Shown one piece after another: positions 9,368 to 18,193 of a stretch of DNA of 56,624 bases. Source of the DNA: Chloroflexota bacterium (GTDB lineage Bacteria; Chloroflexota; Anaerolineae; Anaerolineales; E44-bin32); the NCBI GenBank assembly GCA_022561215.1, contig JADFRQ010000016.1, positions 1 through 56,624 of the forward strand, in the 5' to 3' direction. The notes below the pieces were generated by a model. It did no database searches and was not told where the DNA came from. It saw only the letters and a program-made list of their open reading frames with translations. The translations under genes were made by a program, and so were the position numbers. Each line of letters starts with the position of its first letter. The first letter of the stretch is position 1.

Positions 9368-9395
9368 AATTAAAGGCCGCGCAGCGGCCTTAATT
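9368..9395 (-). promoter_or_regulatory. Hairpin in the infC leader
   Basis: A 12-bp near-perfect inverted repeat (AATTAAGGCCGC on the minus strand, loop TGC, complementary arm with one extra T) sits just upstream of the infC SD. Its position fits a leader attenuator or autoregulatory structure for the infC-rpmI-rplT operon. It could also be the terminator of an upstream transcript, since the second arm ends TTTAATT. Confidence 0.6.
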
Positions 9396-9520
9396 GGCCG
9401 GATGATACCATGATAGTCTTGTGTACGTCAACGCGCAACCCCAAAATCACACCCTGTAAACTGCTGATTTCCAAGTCGCACGATTGAGCAACTCAATAGG
9501 AGCAGTATAAAAATGCTGGC

Positions 9521-10294
9521 TTATGGTTCCGGTGAACCCTGCTGGTCAGGGAAATTGGGCTGTGGTCCAGGCCACGAAACATATGTCGACGTTGGCTTAA
9601 TGGTGTAGGTCGGCGTCGGCGTAAAGGTGTGGCTCGGCGCGGGCGTCTTAGTGGGTGTCGATGTTTTGGTCGGCGTTTTTGTAGCCGTAGCCGTGGGGGG
9701 CTTGGGCGTTTGTGTCGCCGTGGGGGTTATTAGGCTTTGCGTAGTTGAAGGTGTCCATGTAAGTTCCCAGTTGGTGACCTGACTGGGAGTCGGGGAACTT
9801 GTCACGTGAATTTCTCCATCTGTTGTGCTGTCCGGCGTTGGGCTGGGCGTCGTCCCGGGCGCGGTTTCGTTTGTTGTTGCTGTAGGAGATGGTGTTAACG
9901 ATGAGGAGGAGGATCCGGTTGCGGTTGGAGATCCGGGTGTGTTGGTGTTCGATCGCTCAAGATCCTGTGTTGGTTTCGACGAGTTATTTGCGCCTCCCCC
10001 GGATTTGGTAGCCGTCGGCACCGGATTTTTCAGGAGAGCGATTGCTGATCCATCACCACTGTCGCGCAATGCTTCCCCAATAATACTTAACTTTAATGAT
10101 CCCATGCCGCCGCCAGGGAAATCAAAACCGTAGCTTGCTTTTAAGCGCGAACTTAAATCAACCAGCAGACCTGCATCGGCGCTAATTAGGGTTAACATTA
10201 CAAACAGCCAGAGGATCAGGGCGAGCATAAACACGGCGAACGTCCGAAATAGCCTTCCCCTATATGCGCGACGACCCAACCTACCGGTACCCAA
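9521..10294 (-). CDS. Membrane-anchored Thr/Pro/Ser-rich extracellular protein
   Basis: No family is recognised. The N-terminus is basic and followed by one strong membrane segment (FAVFMLALILWLFVMLTLIS). A region of about 80 mixed residues comes next. The rest is a long low-complexity tail of PTxT and TPT-type units ending QQGSPEP. This looks like a type II membrane anchor with an extended outer-surface stalk of the kind that is often O-glycosylated. I chose TTG at 10294 because GAGGTG lies six bases before it. A GTG at 10303 is also in frame. Confidence 0.6.
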   Translation of the reverse strand: MGTGRLGRRAYRGRLFRTFAVFMLALILWLFVMLTLISADAGLLVDLSSRLKASYGFDFPGGGMGSLKLSIIGEALRDSGDGSAIALLKNPVPTATKSGGGANNSSKPTQDLERSNTNTPGSPTATGSSSSSLTPSPTATTNETAPGTTPSPTPDSTTDGEIHVTSSPTPSQVTNWELTWTPSTTQSLITPTATQTPKPPTATATKTPTKTSTPTKTPAPSHTFTPTPTYTIKPTSTYVSWPGPQPNFPDQQGSPEP

Positions 10295-10476
10295 AAGTAG
10301 CACCTCTTTTATGTAGCCTGAGTCTGTCTTACCCTATGAAGCAGTATACAAAAAGCACTTAAGAACAAACCTTGCAGTTCATTTACAATGAGATTTCACT
10401 GGATTTCCCCCAGGAAATCTAAGCCTCGCTCTGCAAGACCAAACCGACAACATAATGGAATTTGCCCCGGTTTCCT

Positions 10477-10485
10477 TGCTATAAT
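10477..10485 (+). promoter_or_regulatory. Extended -10 promoter of nth (leaderless)
   Basis: TG-C-TATAAT is a perfect extended -10 element. The GTG start of nth is at 10492, six bases after it, which is where transcription should begin. No clear -35 is needed for this promoter class. This predicts an mRNA whose 5' end is the start codon itself. Confidence 0.7.
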
Positions 10486-10491
10486 GCTTTT

Positions 10492-11172
10492 GTGAACTCG
10501 ACGGCTGAGTTAGCAATGGAAGTCCACCATCGGCTGCAGGAGGCTTACGGATCTCCTGAGTGGCGTAATCCTCTTCCCGCAATCGATGAACTTATCTCCA
10601 CGATTCTCTCTCAAAATACGAATGATACCAATCGTGACCGGGCATATAATGCGCTAAGGGAGCGCTTTCCGAAGTGGGCACTGGTGCGCGATGCCAAGCC
10701 TGAACTGGTTATCGACGCCATCCGCTCGGCGGGCCTCGCCAATCAGAAAGGCCCGCGGATCCAGGAAGCGCTGCGCAGAATCGGCGAAGAAAGAGGTTCC
10801 CTCGATCTAGACTTTCTAAAACATATGCCGGCCGAAGAAGTGAAAAGTTGGCTTCTTAGACTAAACGGCGTCGGTCCAAAAACGGCCGCAATCGTGATGC
10901 AGTTTTCACTCGGATTCCCGGCTTTTCCGGTCGACACACATATCTACCGCCTGAGTGGAAGGCTTAATTTACGCGATGCGAAAGCTACACCCGACGCCAC
11001 ACATGAAATCCTGGCCAACCTCTTTCCTGAAGAAACATATTACGACGCGCACCTCAATCTCATCCGTCATGGACGCGAAGTCTGCCATGCGCGCACCCCA
11101 GCCTGTGAGCGCTGCATGCTGTCCGATATCTGTCACTACTATCAGACCGTGATCCTTGAAAGAGAATTATGA
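10492..11172 (+). CDS. nth: Endonuclease III-like DNA glycosylase/AP lyase
   Basis: 226 residues from GTG 10492. The helix-hairpin-helix LNGVGPKTA carries the catalytic Lys at residue 130, and PVDTHIYR carries Asp148. The spacing of 18 equals that of E. coli Nth Lys120/Asp138. A C-terminal [4Fe-4S] motif C-x6-C-x2-C-x5-C is complete (CHARTPACERCMLSDIC). The enzyme removes oxidised pyrimidines in base excision repair. The start at GTG is chosen because an extended -10 ends six bases earlier; longer starts would lie inside the promoter. Its stop overlaps the histidine kinase start by four bases. Confidence 0.9.
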   Translation: MNSTAELAMEVHHRLQEAYGSPEWRNPLPAIDELISTILSQNTNDTNRDRAYNALRERFPKWALVRDAKPELVIDAIRSAGLANQKGPRIQEALRRIGEERGSLDLDFLKHMPAEEVKSWLLRLNGVGPKTAAIVMQFSLGFPAFPVDTHIYRLSGRLNLRDAKATPDATHEILANLFPEETYYDAHLNLIRHGREVCHARTPACERCMLSDICHYYQTVILEREL

Positions 11173-12977
11173 GCAAACCAGCTTCCTTTGACGATAATTT
11201 AAAAGATCTCAGAAGAACGATCAACGAATTGGTCACCCGCGCCGATGGGCAAATTTTAAAACGCGCGCATGAAGCTCAAGCGCGGGTGGAACTGCTAGCT
11301 AGCTCGACTTCCCCCCCGGAGGAACAGGCACGCCTGGCGATGTTGTATGAGGTCTCGCGCACTTTCGGATCCTCCTTGGATCAAACAGAAGCGCTGAACC
11401 AGGTGATGGACGCGGTGATTAATCTCACCGGAGCTGGCAGAGGCTGTGTCCTGCTCATCATGCCAGACACGGGAGAACTTGATATCCAGGCTGCACGCAA
11501 TTTTGAAAAACAAGATCTCGATGATGAAGAAATGCAAGTTAGTCGCACGGTGATCAACGAAGTATTCAAAAACGGGGAAGGGATTGTTACCTCCGATGCG
11601 CAGACCGACACACGCTTTGCCGACCACGTCTCGGTCATGCGTTATTCGCTGCGTTCTGTGCTCTGTGTCCCGCTTCGCGTACGCGGGGAAATTATTGGCG
11701 TTGTCTACGTAGATAACGCCGCGAAATCAGGTCTTTTCGATGCGCACGATCTCGAGATGCTCGAAGCCCTGGCGACGCAAGCCGCGGTGGCCATTGAAAA
11801 TGCCAGGTTGTATACGCAAACCGACGCGGCGCTTTCTCAACGCGTTTCCGAACTTGAGACCCTGCAGCGCATTGATCGCGAACTTAATACCGGCTTGGAC
11901 CTCGATAGAGTGCTCGAATTAACACTGGAATGGGCGATTACAGAAACCAATGCGCATGGCGGCTGGATTGCTATCCGTAGCGGGGAAACCTCGATAATGT
12001 CGATTGTGGCCGGTATTGGCAAGGGATCTAGTTTTGCCTACGACGGGGGCCAAATTGCACTAGAACAAATCATTCCCTTTCAATCAGCGGCGAAACTTTC
12101 TTCGGCAATTCACCTCGTAGTGCCTGTCCGGCGCGAGGACGAAGTCATCGCCTTTATCGGGGTGTTAAGGAAGCAGGGTCCCTTTTCGCCTGATGCGCGT
12201 CCCTATCTGCATCGTCTCGCTGAACATGCTGCGGTCGCCATCGAAAACACGCGCTTGTATCGCTCTGTACAGGCCGCAAATCTGGCAAAATCCCAATTCA
12301 TCTCTGTCGTGTCCCATGAATTACGAATGCCAATGACGGCGATTAAGGGTTATGCCGATTTGTTACGCCAAGCCGCAGCCGGCCCGGTTTCCGAAAAACA
12401 GATTAAGTATTTGGAGACAATTCAATCCAATGTCTCCCGAATGGAGATGTTAGTTTCCGAACTTTCGGATATCTCGCGCATCGAAACCGGGCGCATGAAA
12501 ATCATAATTCGACCGTTACAGTTGGAAAAATATATTCGCGAGACGGTCGCTGGTCTTATGCCGCAGTTTAAGAAAAAACAACAGTCGATCGCCATCAAAG
12601 TTTCAAAAAACGTCGCCTACGTGAACGCCGATCCTGCCCGCCTTGTCCAGGTTCTAACGAACATTCTAAGCAACGCATCAAAATACACTCCCGAGAAAGG
12701 CAAAATTAGAATTGGTGTCGATGTCGATGCGGCCTACGCCAGCGTGCGTGTGATGGACAATGGGATTGGGATCAGCACTGCCGATCAAGCCGATCTCTTT
12801 AGCCAGTTTTTTCGATCCGATGATCCGATTGTTCGTGACCAACAGGGATGGGGATTGGGGTTGCATGTTTCCCAACGCCTGGTGCAATTGATGGACGGAA
12901 AGATTGGTTTTGAGAGCGAACTGGGGAAAGGGAGCACTTTTTGGTTTTCACTTCCTGTCTCGGCGGAGGGAGATTAG
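11169..12977 (+). CDS. GAF-GAF sensor histidine kinase
   Basis: 602 residues with no membrane segment, so a cytosolic sensor. A first GAF domain covers roughly residues 55-215 (ALNQVMDAVINLTGAGRGCVLL to VAIENARLYTQ). A second, shorter GAF covers about 230-370. The HisKA H-box is FISVVSHELRMP with His383. The HATPase has the N-box TNILSNASKYTP, the G1 motif DNGIGIS and the G2 motif GWGLGLHVS. No receiver or cognate regulator gene lies next to it. The ATGA overlap with nth suggests a shared transcript, possibly linking a signal to DNA repair, which is inference only. Confidence 0.92.
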   Translation: MSKPASFDDNLKDLRRTINELVTRADGQILKRAHEAQARVELLASSTSPPEEQARLAMLYEVSRTFGSSLDQTEALNQVMDAVINLTGAGRGCVLLIMPDTGELDIQAARNFEKQDLDDEEMQVSRTVINEVFKNGEGIVTSDAQTDTRFADHVSVMRYSLRSVLCVPLRVRGEIIGVVYVDNAAKSGLFDAHDLEMLEALATQAAVAIENARLYTQTDAALSQRVSELETLQRIDRELNTGLDLDRVLELTLEWAITETNAHGGWIAIRSGETSIMSIVAGIGKGSSFAYDGGQIALEQIIPFQSAAKLSSAIHLVVPVRREDEVIAFIGVLRKQGPFSPDARPYLHRLAEHAAVAIENTRLYRSVQAANLAKSQFISVVSHELRMPMTAIKGYADLLRQAAAGPVSEKQIKYLETIQSNVSRMEMLVSELSDISRIETGRMKIIIRPLQLEKYIRETVAGLMPQFKKKQQSIAIKVSKNVAYVNADPARLVQVLTNILSNASKYTPEKGKIRIGVDVDAAYASVRVMDNGIGISTADQADLFSQFFRSDDPIVRDQQGWGLGLHVSQRLVQLMDGKIGFESELGKGSTFWFSLPVSAEGD

Positions 12978-12982
12978 TAGCG

Positions 12983-13648
12983 ATGGCGAAGGTACGTCAT
13001 GGTGACAGGTTTCAACTCCTTATTTACCGACGCGTGGTCGGTCGCCAGCGTTTACCTTCCTTCCTTCTTGCTTTGATATGTATTGGTTTATGGTACGGCG
13101 TGCGTTCTGAATCGCTGACATGGCCGAGTTCCGCTAGCGCATCTGTGCTTCTGCCGGCTGGTCTGCTTAGTCTTGCATTTTGGGTATTCACTCTTCTCGC
13201 ACCGCGCCAGGCCTATGCTCAGGCACGCGACGATCACCTTCGCCTGCAGACACCCATTTACAGGATGAAAGTGGCGTACAGCCGCATCAAGAACACCAGG
13301 CCGGTAAAAATGGGGAAGGTTTTCAAACCTGCGACCCTCAGATTAAGCCAGCGTCGGTTTCTTGCCCCTTACATTGGGCATACGGCGCTGGCAGTTGAAT
13401 TGGATGAGAAGCCGAGGTATTTCCGTTTTCTGCGCGTATTCCTTCATCGTTTCACCTTTGCCCCGGATTCCGCCGGGTTCATCATTCTTGTGGATGATTG
13501 GATCGCACTCAGTCAACAGTTGTCTTCGCGCATTGATGCCTGGCGTATGGCTCACAATGTACATTTGAGGGGTGATGTTAGCGACGCGGCGTCCATTCTT
13601 CAAGCGCCCGCTGGGGAAAGCAAAGCCAAGCGCAGGAAGCTTTTCTAA
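12983..13648 (+). CDS. Membrane protein of unknown function
   Basis: 221 residues from ATG 12983, with GGAGGG a little upstream. An earlier in-frame ATG at 12941 lies inside the kinase gene and has no SD. Two membrane segments are seen near the N-terminus (PSFLLALICIGLWYG and LPAGLLSLAFWVFTLL). A basic cytosolic domain of about 150 residues follows, ending KAKRRKLF. It starts five bases after the kinase stop and so is probably in the same operon. No family is recognised. Confidence 0.7.
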   Translation: MAKVRHGDRFQLLIYRRVVGRQRLPSFLLALICIGLWYGVRSESLTWPSSASASVLLPAGLLSLAFWVFTLLAPRQAYAQARDDHLRLQTPIYRMKVAYSRIKNTRPVKMGKVFKPATLRLSQRRFLAPYIGHTALAVELDEKPRYFRFLRVFLHRFTFAPDSAGFIILVDDWIALSQQLSSRIDAWRMAHNVHLRGDVSDAASILQAPAGESKAKRRKLF

Positions 13649-13925
13649 ACATGTGCAGTGTTCAGGCGTAAATAGATAAAAAGTTAATTGTGAACTATTT
13701 GATTTTTTAAAAGTAATGAGCCAGTGTAACGAAAAGGGATGAACACTTATCGCCTTGAAGGTATTGTAAGGGCTAAGCATTTGTAGGTAGTCGGAAATTA
13801 ATTAATCGGCAATGCAAATGCTTCGCCCCCACACAATCCTGAATCTGCGAACAGGCCATCTTTGACGAAACAACCAGACCGAAGATATACTGTTCTTCAA
13901 CGAGTGTTCAACAGAGGAGCAACAC

Positions 13926-14612
13926 ATGTCCTTTTCGTTTTCATGGTACGGTCACGCATGTTTTGGCCTGGTTATCGATGGGAAAAAAATACTTGTCGAC
14001 CCTTTCCTCTCCGATAACCCGACGGCGAGCGTCACCTCAGACGATGTCGAAGCAGATTATCTATTGATTTCCCATGGCCACAGCGACCACATCGGTGACT
14101 CTGTGGCCATCGCAAAACGCACCAAAGCAACCGTGATCAGCAATTTCGAAATTGCCAGTTGGTTCCAAAATCAAGGTGTCGAGGCGCATGGCCAGCATAT
14201 CGGCGGCGGATTTGAGCATCCCTTCGGCTACCTCAAACTCACTCAGGCGTTGCACGGATCCGCGCTCCCGGATGGTTCGAATGGAGGCAATCCAGTGGGA
14301 TTTTTGCTCACCGTAAGGGATGGAAATAAGGTCTACCTTGCCTGCGATACGGGCCTCTTCGGCGATATGCGCTTAATCGGGGAAGAAGGCGTAGCCCTCG
14401 CTGTTTTGCCAATCGGCGACAATTTTACAATGGGCCCTGATGATGCTCTGCGCGCTGTTAAATTAATTCAGGCAGATCATGTCATCCCTGTTCATTTCAA
14501 TACCTGGGATTTGATTGCCCAAGACCCCAATGCCTGGGCGAAGCGCGTGGAATTGGAAACTGATTCGAATGCACATGTCCTGGAACCAGGACAGACATTC
14601 TCCCTAGATTGA
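13926..14612 (+). CDS. UPF0173-type metal-dependent hydrolase
   Basis: 228 residues with the metallo-beta-lactamase fold. The metal motif is HGHSDHIGD (HxHxDH). Other ligands are likely in ALHGS, ACDTGLFGD and the late VIPVHFNTW. The N-terminus WYGHACFGL is typical of the UPF0173/YtkL group. GAGGAG lies seven bases before the ATG. Substrate unknown. It stands alone, with 277 bp of gene-free sequence before it and a repeat element after it. Confidence 0.88.
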   Translation: MSFSFSWYGHACFGLVIDGKKILVDPFLSDNPTASVTSDDVEADYLLISHGHSDHIGDSVAIAKRTKATVISNFEIASWFQNQGVEAHGQHIGGGFEHPFGYLKLTQALHGSALPDGSNGGNPVGFLLTVRDGNKVYLACDTGLFGDMRLIGEEGVALAVLPIGDNFTMGPDDALRAVKLIQADHVIPVHFNTWDLIAQDPNAWAKRVELETDSNAHVLEPGQTFSLD

Positions 14613-14814
14613 CAGTAGAATCGCTCACATTACGGGGTCGGGACTGTTCTCGAAGCCTGAGCCATCCCTTTGCAAAACCGCATGCCGCCTGCCTGCGCGA
14701 TCTTCTCAAACCAGCTGCCGGCGTATAGTGTAGGCGCTCAGGGTTGGCCCTTGTGTGACGAACTGTACTGAGTATGCCTAGTTCCTGACCCTTGCACGTA
14801 ACCTGAGAGTATTC

Positions 14815-15068
14815 GGGGCTGTCCCAAAAGGCCAATACTTTCGATAGTGGGATAGAAAACCAAATTCTTTAAATTAGCCGCTATCCGATCACTGGCGCAA
14901 GGGCACCGGTGAGCTGAAGCTGCGAGCTAAAGCTGCGAGCTAAAGCTGCGAGCTAAAGCTGCGAGCTAAAGCTGCGAGCTAAAGCTGCGAGCTAAAGCTC
15001 GGGCCGGTCGCCCCTCCGTCTGGTTTTTGATAAGGCACATTACAAAATCGCTCTTCTGGGACAGCCCC
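14815..15068. mobile_element. MITE-like element, copy 1 (254 bp)
   Basis: The element is bounded by 16-bp terminal inverted repeats, GGGGCTGTCCCAAAAG on the left and its complement with one mismatch on the right. It has no coding capacity. A second element with the same ends lies at 26266-26433. Ends of this type are known from insertion sequences, so these may be non-autonomous derivatives. The right end stops 14 bases before the MFS start codon, so it may influence that gene. Confidence 0.75.
14919..14996. repeat. 13-bp tandem repeat, six exact copies
   Basis: Six identical copies of GCTGCGAGCTAAA run in tandem inside MITE copy 1. The unit contains AGCT twice around GCG, so each copy is itself a small inverted repeat. 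Perfect identity suggests recent slippage. Confidence 0.95.
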
Positions 15069-15082
15069 CGAGGATATCCGCA

Positions 15083-16648
15083 ATGCAACGCAAACTTGCC
15101 TGGCGCGAGCATATCGTGATTAACATCCCGTGGTTCGGATTAAACATCACGACAGGAACTCTCACCCCTCTTCTACTGCCTTATCTTGTGTTATTGTTGG
15201 TCAGCGAAAATCAGAAAAACACCTCGCTGGCAGCAATTCGCGTGACCGGGCTGGCCGTGGCGATGCTGGTGCAACCGATGGCCGGGATACTTAGTGACCG
15301 ATCGCCGCATCCTTGGGGGCGCAGGCGGCCATTCATTCTCCTGGGCACGATCCTGACCATGCTTTTTCTATTGATTGTCGCCGCCACCCCCATCATCACT
15401 ACCCCCAATCTCGATTCAATCATTCAATCACAATTTGGTGTTCCCGCAGCATTTGTTCTTCTCCTGGTGGGGATTGTTCTCGTCCAGGGCTCACTCAACA
15501 TTGTGTTCGGCGCGCTCATTGGACTTATTCCTGATTTGGTCCCGGAGAAACAGCGCGGCCGATCCTCGGGGCTTAAAGCTGTATTCGAGCTGCTCCCCGC
15601 ATTTTTTGCAATACCGATTGGGATTTTTATTGATCGGGGGCGTATCGGATTGGTGATTGGGATTGTGATGAGTATCTTGTTCATTACGATGCTGATTAAT
15701 GTGCGTTTCGTTGAAGAAAAGCAATCGACGGAGGCCACGAGCGGCAATGTGTACAGAACTTTCTTGCGCATCGTGGCACTCACATCGATCTTTGTTTTTG
15801 TGACTCAATTTGCTATCTGGCTTATTCGTGCAGGGGGAGCTTTCATTCAAGCGCAGGGGGCAAGTTTCAACCAACAAATTTTCCTCATCGGCATCGCAGG
15901 TATATTTACAATGGCAGGGGCGATTTTCCTTGGAGTGTATTTCGGCGCGGGCGTGGGCATCGGCAAGGAAGCCCGGCAGCAAATGCCGTTTATCTGGTGG
16001 GTGATTAATCGCCTGCTCTTTCTGGCCGCTGTGGGATCCATTCAAGGATTTGCCCTGTTTTATCTGCGCGACTATCTCCAAATGAGTGATCCGGCAACCA
16101 AAACCTCCGTTCTCTTTGCCGTCGTCGGGGTATTCTTGATACCTTCCGCATTGGCCGGCGGCTACCTGGCCGACTATCGCGTTGCTGGTGGAGGACGTGT
16201 TGGAGCCTTGCGTGCCGGGCTGGCACGCACGATCGTTGCACTTCGACTGCATCGCCTCGGGCGAAAAGGTCTCGTTGCCCTGGCCGGCATTATTTGTACG
16301 CTGGGCACACTCCTGCTGCTCATGGCCTCGGATTTTCCGATGGTGATCCTCAGTGGCTCTATCCTTGGCATCGGGACAGGCTTATTTATGGCGACAAATT
16401 GGGCACTCGGAACCAGCCTCGTTCCTGCATCGGAAGCCGGACGTTACCTGGGAATTTCGAACTTGGCTGGCGCAGGTGCGGGAATTATCGGAGTCGGCAT
16501 CGGTGGGCCGATTGCGGATTTTTTCAATCGCCTTGAGCCTGGTCTGGGCTACATGGTTATCTTCTCGATCTATGCTGTGCTATTTTTGCTTTCTGTCCTG
16601 GCGTCGCACAAGATCGAGATAGCAGAATCCATCGAGATTCTCAACTGA
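15083..16648 (+). CDS. MFS transporter, SLC45/sucrose-symporter-like
   Basis: 521 residues with about twelve hydrophobic segments. The loop after the second segment reads LSDRSPHPWGRRRPFILLG, the form of MFS motif A seen in the glycoside-pentoside and SLC45/sucrose-H+ symporter group. A second GRKG-like loop (HRLGRKGLVAL) lies between segments 8 and 9. The likely role is proton-coupled uptake of a disaccharide or related sugar, but the substrate is unknown. GAGG lies nine bases before the ATG, immediately after the repeat element, so the native promoter may have been displaced. Confidence 0.85.
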   Translation: MQRKLAWREHIVINIPWFGLNITTGTLTPLLLPYLVLLLVSENQKNTSLAAIRVTGLAVAMLVQPMAGILSDRSPHPWGRRRPFILLGTILTMLFLLIVAATPIITTPNLDSIIQSQFGVPAAFVLLLVGIVLVQGSLNIVFGALIGLIPDLVPEKQRGRSSGLKAVFELLPAFFAIPIGIFIDRGRIGLVIGIVMSILFITMLINVRFVEEKQSTEATSGNVYRTFLRIVALTSIFVFVTQFAIWLIRAGGAFIQAQGASFNQQIFLIGIAGIFTMAGAIFLGVYFGAGVGIGKEARQQMPFIWWVINRLLFLAAVGSIQGFALFYLRDYLQMSDPATKTSVLFAVVGVFLIPSALAGGYLADYRVAGGGRVGALRAGLARTIVALRLHRLGRKGLVALAGIICTLGTLLLLMASDFPMVILSGSILGIGTGLFMATNWALGTSLVPASEAGRYLGISNLAGAGAGIIGVGIGGPIADFFNRLEPGLGYMVIFSIYAVLFLLSVLASHKIEIAESIEILN

Positions 16649-16748
16649 AGGATCAAATTCCGGCCCCCAATGCTTCCCAATTTGGACCTCATTTTCGGCT
16701 TTGAACGCCGCATAGGCTTCTCGCGACGGCCCGACTTGTGGCGAAGTG

Positions 16749-16777
16749 TTGTCGCGACCACCGGTTCGTTGTATACT
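16749..16777 (+). promoter_or_regulatory. Promoter of dnaN
   Basis: TTGTCG at 16749-16754, a 17-bp spacer, then TATACT at 16772-16777. Transcription would start near 16784 and give a leader of about 29 bases with AGGAAA before the ATG. The short palindrome GTCGCGAC overlaps the end of the -35 box. Confidence 0.6.
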
Positions 16778-16812
16778 TTTCTTCCGCGCTTTGTTCATAG
16801 GAAATTTGCCTG

Positions 16813-17946
16813 ATGAAGGTCTCATGCCTGCAAGAAAATTTGGCTCGTGGCTTGAGCATAGTAGCCCGCGCAGTAGCCCAGCGCAGTACTTTGCCGGTGC
16901 TAGGAAATGTGCTTATCGCTACCGAAGATGGCCGCTTGCGCCTCTCGGCGACGAATCTTGAACTCGGGATAACAAGTTGGATCGGCGCCAAAATTTTGGA
17001 GGAGGGGACCACCACAGTCCCCGCGCGCACATTTGTTGATCTGGTAAACACGCTGCCAAATGAACAAGTTGATATGGAATTGACCCTGCGCACGCAAACG
17101 CTGAATGTACGTTCCGGCGCATTTAATAACGATATCAAGTGTATCGATGCGCAAGAATTCCCCCCTCTGCCCCCCAGCGACATCGATGACGGGATCACGT
17201 TAAATGTAGAAGAATTGCGCGAGATGATACGGCAAGTCGCCTTCGCTGCATCAAGCGACGATGCGCGCCCCGTACTGACCGGGGTACTGGCTGAAATTGT
17301 GGATGGTCGATTTACGCTTGCTGCTGCGGACGGATTTCGGCTTTCGGTTCGCTCTGTAAGCCTAATATCCCCCAACACAGAGCCGCTAAAAGCCATCATT
17401 CCCGCCCGCGCGCTTTCCGAGCTCAATCGTGTGCTCAGCGATGGCGAAGAAACTGTCACAATGCACCTGCCTGCTGAGAGAGGACAAGTTATCTTTCGCG
17501 CCAAAAACATCGAGTTGGTTTCACAACTGATTGAGGGGACATTTCCAGATTACGCGGGGATCATTCCCACCGATTATGTGACCCGCAGTGTACTTTCAAC
17601 CGCCGCACTGTATAAGGCATGCCAGGCGGCAGAAATTTTTGCTCGCGATGCGGCGCATTCTGCACGAATCCGAATCACGCCTGGAACCGATACCGAGCCC
17701 GGCACGGTTGAAGTATCTGCTACATCAGCAGAAACGGGATCGAATGAGACTATTGTTGATGCCACGATTGAGGGTGAACCTGTTGAGATTGCATTCAATG
17801 TGCGCTTCTTGGTCGAAATTCTTAACGTGATTGATGAACCGAACGTCTCTCTTGAAACCTCGACACCTTCCTCTCCTGGTGTGATCCGCCCCGTCGGAAG
17901 TGATAATTTCTTGCACGTAGTAATGCCCATGCATCTCGGGCGTTAA
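16813..17946 (+). CDS. dnaN: DNA polymerase III beta subunit (sliding clamp)
   Basis: 377 residues, normal for the bacterial clamp. The N-terminus (MKVSCLQENLARGLSIVARAV, LPVLGNVLI) and C-terminus (FLHVVMPMHL) are diagnostic. Domain repeats show as DGRFTLAAADGFRLSV and LVSQLIEGTFPDYAGIIP. It encircles DNA and holds the replicative polymerase. In many bacteria dnaN follows dnaA at the origin; here dnaA is absent and dnaN has its own promoter. A 16-bp repeat array begins 33 bp after the stop. Confidence 0.96.
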   Translation: MKVSCLQENLARGLSIVARAVAQRSTLPVLGNVLIATEDGRLRLSATNLELGITSWIGAKILEEGTTTVPARTFVDLVNTLPNEQVDMELTLRTQTLNVRSGAFNNDIKCIDAQEFPPLPPSDIDDGITLNVEELREMIRQVAFAASSDDARPVLTGVLAEIVDGRFTLAAADGFRLSVRSVSLISPNTEPLKAIIPARALSELNRVLSDGEETVTMHLPAERGQVIFRAKNIELVSQLIEGTFPDYAGIIPTDYVTRSVLSTAALYKACQAAEIFARDAAHSARIRITPGTDTEPGTVEVSATSAETGSNETIVDATIEGEPVEIAFNVRFLVEILNVIDEPNVSLETSTPSSPGVIRPVGSDNFLHVVMPMHLGR

Positions 17947-17978
17947 ACTTCCTTGTTCTTCCCCGTACTTTATTTACA

Positions 17979-18042
17979 CATAATCTATTCTACGCATAAT
18001 CCGTGTTTTGCATGATCTATGTTGCACATCATCCATGGCTAG
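17979..18042. repeat. Four 16-bp iterons downstream of dnaN
   Basis: Four directly repeated units start exactly 16 bp apart at 17979, 17995, 18011 and 18027. Each begins with CAT, one variable base, ATC, and a similar tail (consensus CATAATCYATGTTTNG). The constant period points to a protein-binding array on one DNA face every three half-turns. The rest of the gap 17947-18193 holds no gene. Confidence 0.75.
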
Positions 18043-18193
18043 CGAGAGGCATCAGATTCGCTCCATGCTCTGCGATTATTGCACGCGTACATACCCGACG
18101 CTTAATCTGGCAGCTAAATCCACAGGTTTGGCAATGTTAAGATGAGGTGGGAGTTTTTCATTTTTGCCTTAAAATTAGCTTCGATCGAACCGT

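Noticed and set aside
17947-18193. Possible oriC next to dnaN
   Set aside because: No DnaA boxes (TTATNCACA) or AT-rich 13-mers were found and dnaA is absent; the iterons alone do not define an origin.
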